From the NCBI GenBank assembly GCA_900321645.1, contig ONWZ01000071.1, positions 1-13,780 of the forward strand: a stretch of 13,780 bases of DNA, read 5' to 3'. This document shows positions 1 to 7,266 of the stretch, in pieces. Made by a program: the position numbers and the translations under genes. The DNA comes from an uncultured Eubacteriales bacterium. GTDB lineage: Bacteria; Bacillota_I; Bacilli_A; RF39; UBA660. The notes beneath the pieces were generated by a model. It saw only the letters and a list, made by a program, of their open reading frames with translations. It was not told where the DNA came from and made no database searches. Numbering within the stretch: the stretch's first letter is position 1; every line of letters begins with the position of its first letter.

Positions 1-30
1 AGTAAAAATTAAAAAATCTTTCTTGTTCAT
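1..30 (-). CDS. 5' end of an unidentified minus-strand gene
   Basis: Only the first ten codons lie in the window, reading M-N-K-K-D-F-L-I-F-T, so the product cannot be identified. The start is well supported: on the minus strand an AAGGGAGG ribosome binding site lies 7 bases before the ATG, and a promoter with an extended -10 (TGATATAAT) lies further upstream. The lysine-rich then hydrophobic beginning would suit a membrane or secreted protein, but ten residues cannot settle this. Confidence 0.55.
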   Translation of the reverse strand, partial: MNKKDFLIFT

Positions 31-90
31 ATTATCGCCTCCCTTCATAAGAAGTTTGGCTCCACCCAACTTATTAAATGTTCCAATATA

Positions 91-118
91 ATTATATCAA
101 ACTTTGTTCTATATTCAA
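91..118 (-). promoter_or_regulatory. sigma-A type promoter, extended -10, for the leftward gene
   Basis: On the minus strand the -35 is TTGAAT (113-118) and the -10 is TATAAT (91-96), 16 bases apart, with a TG one base before the -10. The same TTTGATATAAT core recurs before rnr and rpsU, which supports the call. It would give a leader of about 55 bases before the leftward start codon. Confidence 0.7.
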
Positions 119-128
119 TAAAAAAATC

Positions 129-157
129 TTGCAATTAAATATAATTTAAGTTATGAT
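129..157 (+). promoter_or_regulatory. sigma-A type promoter for hpt
   Basis: TTGCAA (129-134) and TATGAT (152-157) are 17 bases apart. They sit just before the GGAGG ribosome binding site (172-176) of hpt, so the leader would be very short. The tract TATAAT at 140-145 is the wrong distance from this -35 and is less likely to be the -10. Confidence 0.6.
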
Positions 158-180
158 TATTACATAGTAGTGGAGGAAAT

Positions 181-717
181 ATGGAAAATATTGAAATTTT
201 ATTTGATGAAGTAAAAATAAATGAACGTGTTAAAGTGTTGGCAAAGGAATTATACGAAAAATATGGAGAAGACGAAGTTGTCTTTATTTGTACTTTAAAA
301 GGAGCTGTCTTCTTTGCTTGTGATTTACTAAAAAACTATAAAGGCGATGCTCGTATGGAATTTTTAAGGGTATCAAGTTATCATGGCACTGAAACAACGG
401 GTAAGATCGAATTAAATCTATCGATATCGAAAGAAAATATTCAAGGTAAACACGTTGTAATTATCGAAGATATTGTTGATACCGGGCATACTTTAGCTTT
501 CTTAAATGAGTATATCAGTGATATGCAACCAGCAACCTTGGAAATATGTACTTTACTAGATAAAAAAATAAAAAGAGTCGTCGATATTGATCCAACATAC
601 TCAGGTTTTGTCGTAGATGATTTATTCGTTATTGGCTACGGTTTAGATTATGATCAAAAATATCGTAATCTACCATATATTGGCGTTTTAAAGAAAACAA
701 AAAAGATCTCTAAGTAG
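181..717 (+). CDS. hpt: hypoxanthine (guanine) phosphoribosyltransferase
   Basis: Purine salvage enzyme of the cytoplasm that joins hypoxanthine or guanine to PRPP, giving IMP or GMP and pyrophosphate. Seen in the 178-residue product: the LKGA loop (39-42), the R-V-S-S-Y-x-G segment (63-69), the PRPP-binding signature EDIVDTGHT (96-104) and the base-binding C-terminal part VIGYGLDYDQKYRNLPYIG (150-168). The length matches the usual bacterial size of about 180 residues. The start has a GGAGG site four bases upstream, close but repeated at another gene here (11265). The gene is transcribed alone; its stop codon lies inside the terminator hairpin. In Bacillus hpt sits between tilS and ftsH, and neither is visible here. 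Confidence 0.95.
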   Translation: MENIEILFDEVKINERVKVLAKELYEKYGEDEVVFICTLKGAVFFACDLLKNYKGDARMEFLRVSSYHGTETTGKIELNLSISKENIQGKHVVIIEDIVDTGHTLAFLNEYISDMQPATLEICTLLDKKIKRVVDIDPTYSGFVVDDLFVIGYGLDYDQKYRNLPYIGVLKKTKKISK

Positions 718-726
718 ATCTTTTTT
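699..726. terminator. bidirectional intrinsic terminator between hpt and the convergent membrane gene
   Basis: An 11-bp perfect stem (699-709 with 716-726) has a 6-base loop, with the run of A on the left arm and of T on the right arm. Each strand therefore ends in a U-tract. The hpt stop codon TAG (715-717) lies at the loop/right-arm junction, so the last codons of hpt form half of the hairpin. The minus-strand gene stops at 732, just before the hairpin on its own strand. Confidence 0.85.
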
Positions 727-731
727 AAGTA

Positions 732-1163
732 TTATTTTATTTTCTTGTTGATTTCGGTTGTGTTTTTCCAAATCATTACTCCCATTAGCATTGCTTCATA
801 GCCAATTCTTATTAAGATATTGCCAAATACTATTGTCAATAAACAACTAATAAATCCAGCAAATCCTAGTGCTAAGAAAGCAAATGGTGCTAAAGTAGTA
901 AATATAGCGGCAAAAATATAAGCAATCTTCAAGATAACTTCAATTACCATTTTGTCAAAGCGTAAGAAGCTTCTTAACCATTCAAGTTTTGGATTATTTA
1001 GCTTACCATCTTTTTTAACAAATAAGAAATAAACAAGGAAGCATCCAACTAAAGCAGCAATGAATGCAAAGACAATCCAAATAGTTACTCCAACTCCTTG
1101 TGAAGCAGCCGAATTAACTGAAGACATTAAGCCATTTTTGCCAGTATAACCATAATCGTACAT
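732..1163 (-). CDS. small membrane protein, DUF4282-like
   Basis: Protein of 143 residues with three predicted membrane segments (about 26-49, 73-98 and 100-125). A short basic linker with R-S-F-L-R-F-D-K (64-71) precedes segment 2, and the tail is hydrophilic (W-K-N-T-T-E-I-N-K-K). A basic linker plus two closely packed helices ending in L-I-R-I-G-Y-E-A and an N-x-x-E-I tail resembles DUF4282 proteins, whose function is unknown; I make this match from memory, not from a search. The first 25 residues are polar and rich in Gly, Ser and Tyr. The start has an AAGGAG site nine bases upstream. It is convergent with hpt and divergent from rnr, so it forms its own unit. Confidence 0.75.
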   Translation of the reverse strand: MYDYGYTGKNGLMSSVNSAASQGVGVTIWIVFAFIAALVGCFLVYFLFVKKDGKLNNPKLEWLRSFLRFDKMVIEVILKIAYIFAAIFTTLAPFAFLALGFAGFISCLLTIVFGNILIRIGYEAMLMGVMIWKNTTEINKKIK

Positions 1164-1188
1164 ACAATAATACTCCTTTCATACCTAT

Positions 1189-1217
1189 ATCATATCATAG
1201 AAATTAAAATTATTCAC
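1189..1217 (-). promoter_or_regulatory. possible promoter for the DUF4282-like gene
   Basis: On the minus strand TATGAT (1189-1194) is preceded by TG plus one base, giving an extended -10. The only -35 candidate 17 bases upstream is GTGAAT (1212-1217), which is weak. A second TATGAT overlaps at 1194-1199. Confidence 0.4.
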
Positions 1218-1243
1218 GTATTTTATAAAAAAAAGAATATTAA

Positions 1244-1272
1244 TTTACAAGTATCATTATCTTTGATATAAT
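1244..1272 (+). promoter_or_regulatory. promoter of the rnr-capA-capA-smpB unit
   Basis: TTTACA (1244-1249) and a perfect TATAAT (1267-1272) are 17 bases apart, with an extended TG at 1264-1265. It is followed closely by an AGGAAGGA ribosome binding site and the rnr ATG. This is one of the best promoters in the window. Confidence 0.8.
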
Positions 1273-1298
1273 GATATATAGTAGGAAGGATAAAAAGT

Positions 1299-3425
1299 AT
1301 GGAAGAGCAAATATTAAAATTATTAAGAGACAAAAAAAACACTTCTTTAACAAGTATTGAAATAAATGATTTTCTAGGTTTTAAAGGAATTGGTGAATAT
1401 GCTGAACTAGAAAAAGTATTAGATAAATTATGTCAAGAAGGAAAAATATACTATAGTGAAAAGAAGAAAAGATATACTCCCATTGAAAATACTAACTTTA
1501 AAACTGGTAAATTAATCGTCAATCCGAAAGGATATGGTTTTGTTATTTTAAATCCAGAGTTTAATGAAGAGGATATCTATATTAGTGGAACTAATCTTTT
1601 GGATGGTAGAAATAATGATACTGTCGTCGTTGAATTAACCGGTAAAAATAGCCGTGAAGGAAGAATTATCCGTATCTTAAAAAGAGATGATTCTATCCTA
1701 GTTGGTTTATTATATGAAGAAAAAGGTTTATACTTTGTCAAACCGGATAAAGGTGAATATAAAGATTTACCAATTCCTAAAGAATCCCTAAAAGGAGCTG
1801 TTCCGGGTCATAAAGTATTGGTTAAACCTAACAATATTGGTAAGGAATATGTTGGTGAAATCATTAAGATTATCGGCCATAAAAATGATGTTGGTGTAGA
1901 TATTTTATCATTTGTATATCAATATGAATTTGATCCAACATTTTCAGATGAAGTTATTAGTGCTGTTGAAAGCATTCCTAGTGAAGTATTGGAAAGTGAA
2001 TATGCTGATAGGGAAGATTTACGTAATGAAACAATCTTTACTATCGATGGTGATGATACCAAAGATATCGATGACGCGATCAGTATTAAGAAATTAAGTA
2101 ATGATGTTTATGAATTAGGCGTTCATATTGCCGATGTATCACATTATGTTAAAAAAGATGAAATTATCGATAAAGATGCCTATGAAAGAGGCACTAGTGT
2201 CTATTTGGTAGATCGTGTTATTCCAATGTTACCTCATAAATTATCAAATGGTATCTGTAGTTTAAATCCGAATGTCGATAGATTAGCTTTATCATGTGTT
2301 ATGAATATCAACAGCAAAGGATATGTCATTAAATATAAAATATTTAAATCAGTTATTAAAAGTAAAAAACAAATGACCTATACATGTGTTAATGATATCT
2401 TAGAAAACAACAAAGTACCAGAAGGATATGAACCATTTGTTAATGATTTAAAATTGATGAATGAATTATCAAACATCTTAAGAAAGAAAATGGTCAATCA
2501 TGGTTACTTAGAATTTGATAGGCCAGAAGCTAAAATATTGGTAGATGATGCTTGTCATCCAACCGAAATTAAATTGCGTGAACAAAGAACCGGTGAAAAA
2601 TTAATTGAGAACTTCATGATTGCCGCCAATGAAACAGTTGCTGGTTATATCGAAGATATGAAAGTACCAGGTATTTACCGTGTTCATGATAAACCAAATA
2701 AAGAAAAATTAGAAATCTTTTTGAAATTTTTAAATCGTAAAGGATATAATATCAAAGCTGATATCAATAAATTTAAAAATACTGATTATCAACGAATGTT
2801 AAAATTATTTAAAGGTAAACCCGAAGAAGTAATTCTTAGTACTTTTGCCATTCAAACAATGTCTAAAGCAAAGTATTCAGATGTCAATATTGGTCACTAT
2901 GGTATTGCTAGTAAACGTTATGCTCATTTTACTAGTCCTATTCGTAGATATCCAGATTTAACCTTACATCGTTTAGTTAAAGAATACACTGAACACAATA
3001 ATAGTAAAACCGTATCTTATTGGCAAAGTAGATTATTTGATATCAGTATTCAATCATCTAAAAAAGAACAAGATGCCATTGACTGTGAACGTGATGTTGA
3101 AAAAATGAAGAAAGCCGAATATATGGAAAGTCATATTGGTGAAATATATCATGGCGTTATCAGTGGAGTAACAGATTTTGGCTTTTTTGTCGAATTGGAT
3201 AATACGGTTGAAGGCTTAGTTAGATTAGATTCATTAGGTGGCGATTATTATGTTTATAATCGTGATTTAAGTGCCATTACTGGGAAAAATTCTAAAAGAA
3301 TGTACATGTATGGTGATAGTGTAACGGTTGAAGTAATTGCTGCCAATAAAGAAACGTCACAGGTTGACTTCAATTTAGTTAAAGAGGATAACTATGCAAA
3401 GAAAGAAAAGGAAATTGAAAACTAA
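1299..3425 (+). CDS. rnr: ribonuclease R
   Basis: Processive 3'-5' hydrolytic exoribonuclease that degrades structured RNA and, with tmRNA-SmpB, defective messages. The 708-residue protein has the full order: N-terminal winged-helix segment (about 1-60), cold-shock/OB domains (about 65-200), the RNB catalytic domain and a C-terminal S1 domain (about 613-698). The metal-binding motif DGDDTKDIDD (250-259) keeps all the aspartates; HIADVSHYV (276-284) and SPIRR (546-550) are also intact. The lysine-rich tail is short. The start has AGGAAGGA eight bases upstream. Its last 32 bases overlap the next gene. Linkage to smpB two genes on fits the conserved rnr-smpB association; no secG lies upstream. 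Confidence 0.95.
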   Translation: MEEQILKLLRDKKNTSLTSIEINDFLGFKGIGEYAELEKVLDKLCQEGKIYYSEKKKRYTPIENTNFKTGKLIVNPKGYGFVILNPEFNEEDIYISGTNLLDGRNNDTVVVELTGKNSREGRIIRILKRDDSILVGLLYEEKGLYFVKPDKGEYKDLPIPKESLKGAVPGHKVLVKPNNIGKEYVGEIIKIIGHKNDVGVDILSFVYQYEFDPTFSDEVISAVESIPSEVLESEYADREDLRNETIFTIDGDDTKDIDDAISIKKLSNDVYELGVHIADVSHYVKKDEIIDKDAYERGTSVYLVDRVIPMLPHKLSNGICSLNPNVDRLALSCVMNINSKGYVIKYKIFKSVIKSKKQMTYTCVNDILENNKVPEGYEPFVNDLKLMNELSNILRKKMVNHGYLEFDRPEAKILVDDACHPTEIKLREQRTGEKLIENFMIAANETVAGYIEDMKVPGIYRVHDKPNKEKLEIFLKFLNRKGYNIKADINKFKNTDYQRMLKLFKGKPEEVILSTFAIQTMSKAKYSDVNIGHYGIASKRYAHFTSPIRRYPDLTLHRLVKEYTEHNNSKTVSYWQSRLFDISIQSSKKEQDAIDCERDVEKMKKAEYMESHIGEIYHGVISGVTDFGFFVELDNTVEGLVRLDSLGGDYYVYNRDLSAITGKNSKRMYMYGDSVTVEVIAANKETSQVDFNLVKEDNYAKKEKEIEN

Positions 3426-4599
3426 AAGAATAACCTTATTACTTTTATTGGTTATTATAATAATAAGTATTCCATTTATTATTAAATTAAATGGAAAAAA
3501 AGAGGAACCTAAAAAGTTAGATGTAAAAGTAATAGAGCCCAAAGAAAAAGTATATCAGTTAAAACTGATTATGGTTGGGGATGCTTTAATTCATGATAGA
3601 CTATATAATGAAGCTTATCATGATGGAACATATGATTTTAAACCATACTTAAAACTAATTAAAGAAAAAGTAATTAATTATGATTTAGCGTATTATAATC
3701 AAGAAACCATTTTAGGTGGAACAAGTATTGGATTGTCATCATATCCGAGCTTTAACTCTCCTCAAGAATTGGGTGATGATTTAATAGATGCCGGCTTTAA
3801 CTTAGTAAGTCTAGCCACTAATCATACCTTAGATAGAGGAGAACAAGCGGTTTTATTGTCCCGTGAATATTGGGATAGGCAAGATGGTATTTATGCTTTT
3901 GGTTCATATAAATCTAATGATCAAAAAAAAGAATTAGAAAGTCAAGTTTTTGAAAAAAATCATATCAAATATGGTATACTAAATTATACCTATGGAACTA
4001 ATGGAATACCTGTTCCATATGGTAAAGATTATTTAGTAAATCTATGGCCTGATTTAGTTGATAATGCAAGTTATCGGGAACAAGTAAAAAATGATATTGC
4101 TAATTTAAGAAGTCAAGTTGATGTCTTAATTGTGGCTATGCATTGGGGGATTGAATATACTCATACCCCAACTGATTTAGTTAAAAGAACAGCCCAGTTT
4201 CTAGCTGATAATAAAGTCGATATTGTCATTGGCACTCATCCCCATGTTATTGAACCAGTCGAATGGATCGATAATACATTAGTATTTTATTCTCTAGGTA
4301 ACTTTATATCTGCTCAAAATAGTGAAAGTTGTACTTATTATAAATGTAATATCGGATTACTCAGCAGCTTAACCATCACAAAGACAATTGATGGTGATGA
4401 AGAATTAATCAAAATTGATAATATTGAAAATGATTTAATCTACACATATCATAATAACTATCATGATTATTTAGTTATTCCATTTTCCAATAAAATAATT
4501 AAAGATTATTTACCAAATTATGAAAGTGTATACAATGATTATGTGAAAATAATTGCCACTAATGATGAACGCATAAAAACATTACCACTTGGTAATTAA
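3394..4599 (+). CDS. membrane-anchored CapA-family metallophosphatase, copy 1
   Basis: A 401-residue protein with a basic N-terminus (Q-R-K-K-R-K), one membrane helix (about 13-30), a Lys/Glu/Pro linker and a CapA-type metallophosphatase domain placed outside the cell. Likely metal ligands are all present: GDALIH (62-67), N-Q-E (102-104), TNH (142-144), HWG (250-252) and GTHPH (280-284). CapA was named for poly-gamma-glutamate capsule synthesis, but no capB or capC is here, so substrate and role are unknown. The start overlaps rnr by 32 bases and has AGAGG seven bases upstream inside rnr, which suggests translational coupling. C313 and C318 could form a disulfide. A start further downstream would remove the basic anchor, so this one is preferred. 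Confidence 0.88.
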   Translation: MQRKKRKLKTKRITLLLLLVIIIISIPFIIKLNGKKEEPKKLDVKVIEPKEKVYQLKLIMVGDALIHDRLYNEAYHDGTYDFKPYLKLIKEKVINYDLAYYNQETILGGTSIGLSSYPSFNSPQELGDDLIDAGFNLVSLATNHTLDRGEQAVLLSREYWDRQDGIYAFGSYKSNDQKKELESQVFEKNHIKYGILNYTYGTNGIPVPYGKDYLVNLWPDLVDNASYREQVKNDIANLRSQVDVLIVAMHWGIEYTHTPTDLVKRTAQFLADNKVDIVIGTHPHVIEPVEWIDNTLVFYSLGNFISAQNSESCTYYKCNIGLLSSLTITKTIDGDEELIKIDNIENDLIYTYHNNYHDYLVIPFSNKIIKDYLPNYESVYNDYVKIIATNDERIKTLPLGN

Positions 4600-4612
4600 G
4601 GAGTGAAGTAGT

Positions 4613-5872
4613 ATGCCTAAAAAAAGAAGAAGAAAAAAGAAAATAAAATTAATCCCTATAATAATTATTATATTAGTATTAGGATTAATTGCTGGTGGAA
4701 TAATTTACGGACCTAAATTATTAAAACATGATGTGAAACCCGAACCAGAAAAGCCTAAAAAAGAAGAAAAGAAACCTCCAAAAGTATATAATGCTAGTTT
4801 AATAATGGTCGGTGATGCCCTAATCCATAGTAGTGTTTATAACGATGCTAATCGTTTAGCTAATTGGAATGGTTATGATTTTAAACCTCAAATGGAATTG
4901 ATCAAAGAAAAAGTAACAGGTTATGATCTAGCGTATTATAATCAAGAAACAATTCTTGGGGGAACTAGTTTAGGAGTATCAGATTACCCAACTTTTAATT
5001 CACCACAAGAAGTAGGAGACGCCTTTATCGATGCTGGTTTTAACCTAGTAAGTTTAGCAACCAATCACACCGCCGATAGAGGAAAACAAGCTATTCTAAA
5101 TTCTCGTGAATATTGGAATAAGCAAGATGGTGTATTGGCAGTTGGTAGTTATAGTTCAGCCGAAGAAAAGAAAGAAATTGAAACAAAAGTATTAGAAGTA
5201 AACAATATCAAATATGCGATGTTAAATTATACTTATGGCACTAATGGTATGCCGGTTGCTAATGATTATTTAGTTAATGTATGGCCAACTGATATTGATA
5301 ATATCGGTAATCCTGATAATGATAGTAAATATCAAGCCTATAAAGATGTTGTCAAAAAAGATATCGAAGCTTTGCGTGATGAAGTTGACGTTTTGATTGT
5401 GGCCATGCACTGGGGCATTGAATATACCCATACCCCAACTAATTATGAAAAAGACATGGCTAAATTTTTAGCTGATAATAAAGTTGATATTATTATTGGT
5501 ACGCATCCGCATGTTATTCAACCAGTTGAATGGATAGGGGACACTATTGTCTTTTATTCGCTAGGTAATTTCATTAGTGCTCAATATCAGAACCAGGGAA
5601 CATGTACTTATTATAAATGTATGGTTGGTTTAATGAGTTCATTAGATATTACTAAGACTGTTGATAATGGTGAAGTATCAATTAAAATTGATAATATTCA
5701 AAATGAATTGATTTATACATATTATACTGGATGGCGTTATTTTAAAGTAATTCCGTTCTCAAATGAAGCCATTAAAGATCATTTATATGGCTATAAAGAT
5801 GTTTATAATACATATGCAAAAATAATTGCTTCTGAAGATGAAAGAATCAAAACTGTACCACTAGTATCTTAG
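4613..5872 (+). CDS. membrane-anchored CapA-family metallophosphatase, copy 2
   Basis: Tandem paralogue of the preceding gene, 419 residues, with roughly two-thirds identical residues by eye across the domain. It has a very basic start (K-K-R-R-R-K-K-K), one membrane helix (about 13-34) and a Pro/Lys/Glu linker (about 40-57). Then come the same ligands: GDALIH (67-72), N-Q-E (110-112), TNH (150-152), HWG (266-268), GTHPH (296-300). It carries an insertion near 228-243 (I-D-N-I-G-N-P-D-N-D-S-K) absent from copy 1. The C-x4-C pair is kept (C331, C336). Start: AAGGAG nine bases upstream, 13 bases after the copy 1 stop. Synonymous sites differ widely, so the duplication is not recent. Substrate unknown; the lack of other capsule genes argues against a standard poly-gamma-glutamate locus. 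Confidence 0.88.
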   Translation: MPKKRRRKKKIKLIPIIIIILVLGLIAGGIIYGPKLLKHDVKPEPEKPKKEEKKPPKVYNASLIMVGDALIHSSVYNDANRLANWNGYDFKPQMELIKEKVTGYDLAYYNQETILGGTSLGVSDYPTFNSPQEVGDAFIDAGFNLVSLATNHTADRGKQAILNSREYWNKQDGVLAVGSYSSAEEKKEIETKVLEVNNIKYAMLNYTYGTNGMPVANDYLVNVWPTDIDNIGNPDNDSKYQAYKDVVKKDIEALRDEVDVLIVAMHWGIEYTHTPTNYEKDMAKFLADNKVDIIIGTHPHVIQPVEWIGDTIVFYSLGNFISAQYQNQGTCTYYKCMVGLMSSLDITKTVDNGEVSIKIDNIQNELIYTYYTGWRYFKVIPFSNEAIKDHLYGYKDVYNTYAKIIASEDERIKTVPLVS

Positions 5873-5885
5873 AAAGGATGATTTT

Positions 5886-6323
5886 ATGGAAATCGTAAAT
5901 AGACAAGCTAGTCACAATTATTTTATTACCGATACCATTGAAGCTGGCATTGCCTTGACCGGTACTGAGATAAAATCAATTAGAAATGGTAAATGTAATA
6001 TTAAAGATAGTTATGCCATTATTAAAAATAATGAAGCCTATCTTCTAAATGCTCATATTGCCATCTATGAACAAGGTAATATCTTTAATCATGAAGAAAC
6101 TAGAACTAGAAAATTATTGCTTCACAAAAAAGAGATCTTAAAATTAAATGATAAAGTTACCTTGGAAGGATATACTTTGATACCATTAAAAATTTATTTT
6201 AAGAACGGCTTAGCTAAAGTATCATTAGGTGTTTGTAAGGGTAAACACACTTATGATAAGAAAGAAACCTTAAAAGAAAAAGATATTGCTAGAGAACTAG
6301 CAAAAGAAAATAAATATAAGTAA
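5886..6323 (+). CDS. smpB: SsrA (tmRNA)-binding protein SmpB
   Basis: Binds tmRNA and places its tRNA-like end in the A site of stalled ribosomes during trans-translation. The 145-residue product shows the family core: GTEIKS (26-31), FNHEETRTRKLLLHKKEI (67-84) and the basic YDKKETLKEKD stretch (123-133), followed by a short C-terminal tail that normally inserts in the mRNA channel. It is slightly shorter than many SmpB proteins (about 150-160) because the tail is short. The start has AAGGA seven bases upstream, 13 bases after the CapA copy 2 stop. No tmRNA gene (ssrA) is evident downstream, where it is often found. Confidence 0.95.
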   Translation: MEIVNRQASHNYFITDTIEAGIALTGTEIKSIRNGKCNIKDSYAIIKNNEAYLLNAHIAIYEQGNIFNHEETRTRKLLLHKKEILKLNDKVTLEGYTLIPLKIYFKNGLAKVSLGVCKGKHTYDKKETLKEKDIARELAKENKYK

Positions 6324-6335
6324 GGAGAAATAAAA

Positions 6336-6968
6336 ATGTATAATGAAGAAAATAATAATTTTTCAAACAATCAACCAACACCATCTACGCCAGTAAATAA
6401 TACTCTGACTGGTAAATACAAACTAACATTAAACAGAAAGAAAGATTTTGTCGGAGCACTAGTTGGTTGGAATGTATTTATTGATAATGAGAAAGTAGGA
6501 AAATTAAAGAATGGCGAAACGATCATCTTAGATGTAACTAGTGGTAATCACATCATATCTTTTAACAAAACAAATCCAATCAATATTCAAATTAATGGTG
6601 ATACATTTGCTGATGTTGTAATGTATAGTACCAATAATTTTGGCATAGATAATATTAATGGACAAACTAATAACACTGTACCAGTTGCCAATGTTGAGAA
6701 AAGTAAAAAAAGTGCTAATTCATTATTTATAACTTCGATAGTTCTATCAATAATATCAATCATAGGAATATTTGCATTTGGTTTTTATATCAAAGAATGG
6801 TTTTTTGCTTTAATTATTGGCTATGGAATTATTAATTTAAGTGGCTTAAAGAAATTAAATGATCCAGAAACAGTTAAAAAAATACGTGAAAAAACTATTG
6901 CATCTATGATTATAGCGGCAATAATGATTATCATAACAATATACATTTCCGTTAATTTTGGACAATAA
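6336..6968 (+). CDS. membrane protein with N-terminal soluble beta domain, function unknown
   Basis: A 210-residue protein I do not recognise as a named family. Residues 1-23 are Asn/Pro/Thr-rich and probably disordered. Residues 25-90 alternate in a beta-rich pattern with the segment V-F-I-D-N-E-K-V-G-K-L-K-N-G-E-T, resembling a small carrier-like or PEGA-like beta domain. A polar linker (about 100-127) leads to three predicted membrane helices (about 128-151, 153-170 and 188-207) with a charged loop between the last two. The start has AAGGAG eight bases upstream, 13 bases after smpB, so it is the last gene of the rnr unit. A terminator follows directly. Confidence 0.8.
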   Translation: MYNEENNNFSNNQPTPSTPVNNTLTGKYKLTLNRKKDFVGALVGWNVFIDNEKVGKLKNGETIILDVTSGNHIISFNKTNPINIQINGDTFADVVMYSTNNFGIDNINGQTNNTVPVANVEKSKKSANSLFITSIVLSIISIIGIFAFGFYIKEWFFALIIGYGIINLSGLKKLNDPETVKKIREKTIASMIIAAIMIIITIYISVNFGQ

Positions 6969-6973
6969 TAAAT

Positions 6974-7002
6974 ATCGATAATTGAGAAAATTATCGATTT
7001 TT
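6974..7002 (+). terminator. intrinsic terminator of the rnr unit
   Basis: A perfect 10-bp stem (ATCGATAATT 6974-6983 with AATTATCGAT 6989-6998) with a 5-base loop runs into a short T-tract to 7002. It starts six bases after the stop of the 210-aa gene and directly precedes the rpsU -35 element. Confidence 0.8.
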
Positions 7003-7003
7003 C

Positions 7004-7032
7004 TTGAATATATCGACTTTTTTTGATATAAT
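7004..7032 (+). promoter_or_regulatory. promoter of rpsU-yqeY
   Basis: TTGAAT (7004-7009) and a perfect TATAAT (7027-7032) are 17 bases apart, with an extended TG at 7024-7025. The element abuts the upstream terminator, so rpsU expression is insulated from the rnr unit. Confidence 0.82.
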
Positions 7033-7063
7033 CTAGTTGTCATGTTGAAGGGAGGGATAAAAA

Positions 7064-7255
7064 ATGTCTACAATCGTTAAGAATAATAACTTGGAATTTG
7101 CCTTGAAGAGATTTAAAACTGAGACTGCTAGAAGTGGCACCCTTTCTAAAGCTAGAGAAAGAGCTGACGGTTATAAAAAACCTGGAGTTCGTCATAGAGA
7201 AGAAAAGAAAATTAATACCATTAATTCAAGAAGAAATAATAAAAACAAATACTAG
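7064..7255 (+). CDS. rpsU: small ribosomal subunit protein bS21
   Basis: bS21 sits near the anti-Shine-Dalgarno end of 16S rRNA on the 30S subunit and takes part in initiation. The 63-residue product has the family pattern: L-E-F-A-L-K-R-F-K (10-18), S-G-T-L (24-27), R-E-R (31-33) and K-K-P-G-V-R-H-R (38-45), with a basic Asn-rich tail slightly longer than the usual 57-58 residues. The start has a GGAGG core (7051-7055) eight bases upstream. Its TAG stop overlaps the ribosome binding site of yqeY, which suggests coupled translation. Confidence 0.95.
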   Translation: MSTIVKNNNLEFALKRFKTETARSGTLSKARERADGYKKPGVRHREEKKINTINSRRNNKNKY

Positions 7256-7266
7256 GAGTGATTAAT

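Noticed and set aside
1912..2097. Short open frame within rnr in another frame, and similar antisense frames at 6855-7043, 7503-7730, 9065-9250, 11871-12065 and 12597-12827
   Set aside because: All lie within or across well-supported genes, lack ribosome binding sites and show no recognisable protein character.
3964..3980. Extended -10-like TGGTATACT inside CapA copy 1
   Set aside because: It is within coding sequence, has no good -35 and no gene start follows; such matches are frequent in AT-rich DNA.
3394..5872. Poly-gamma-glutamate capsule operon
   Set aside because: Only CapA-family genes are present, with no CapB, CapC or CapE, and the neighbours are RNA and translation genes.
6969..7063. 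tmRNA gene (ssrA) downstream of smpB
   Set aside because: The gap is under 100 bases and is fully used by a terminator, a promoter and the rpsU leader; no tRNA-like ends were seen here or after yqeY.
7258..7266. GTG at 7258 as start of yqeY
   Set aside because: It lies within the AGGAG ribosome binding site; ATG 7267 has correct spacing and the family's usual N-terminus.
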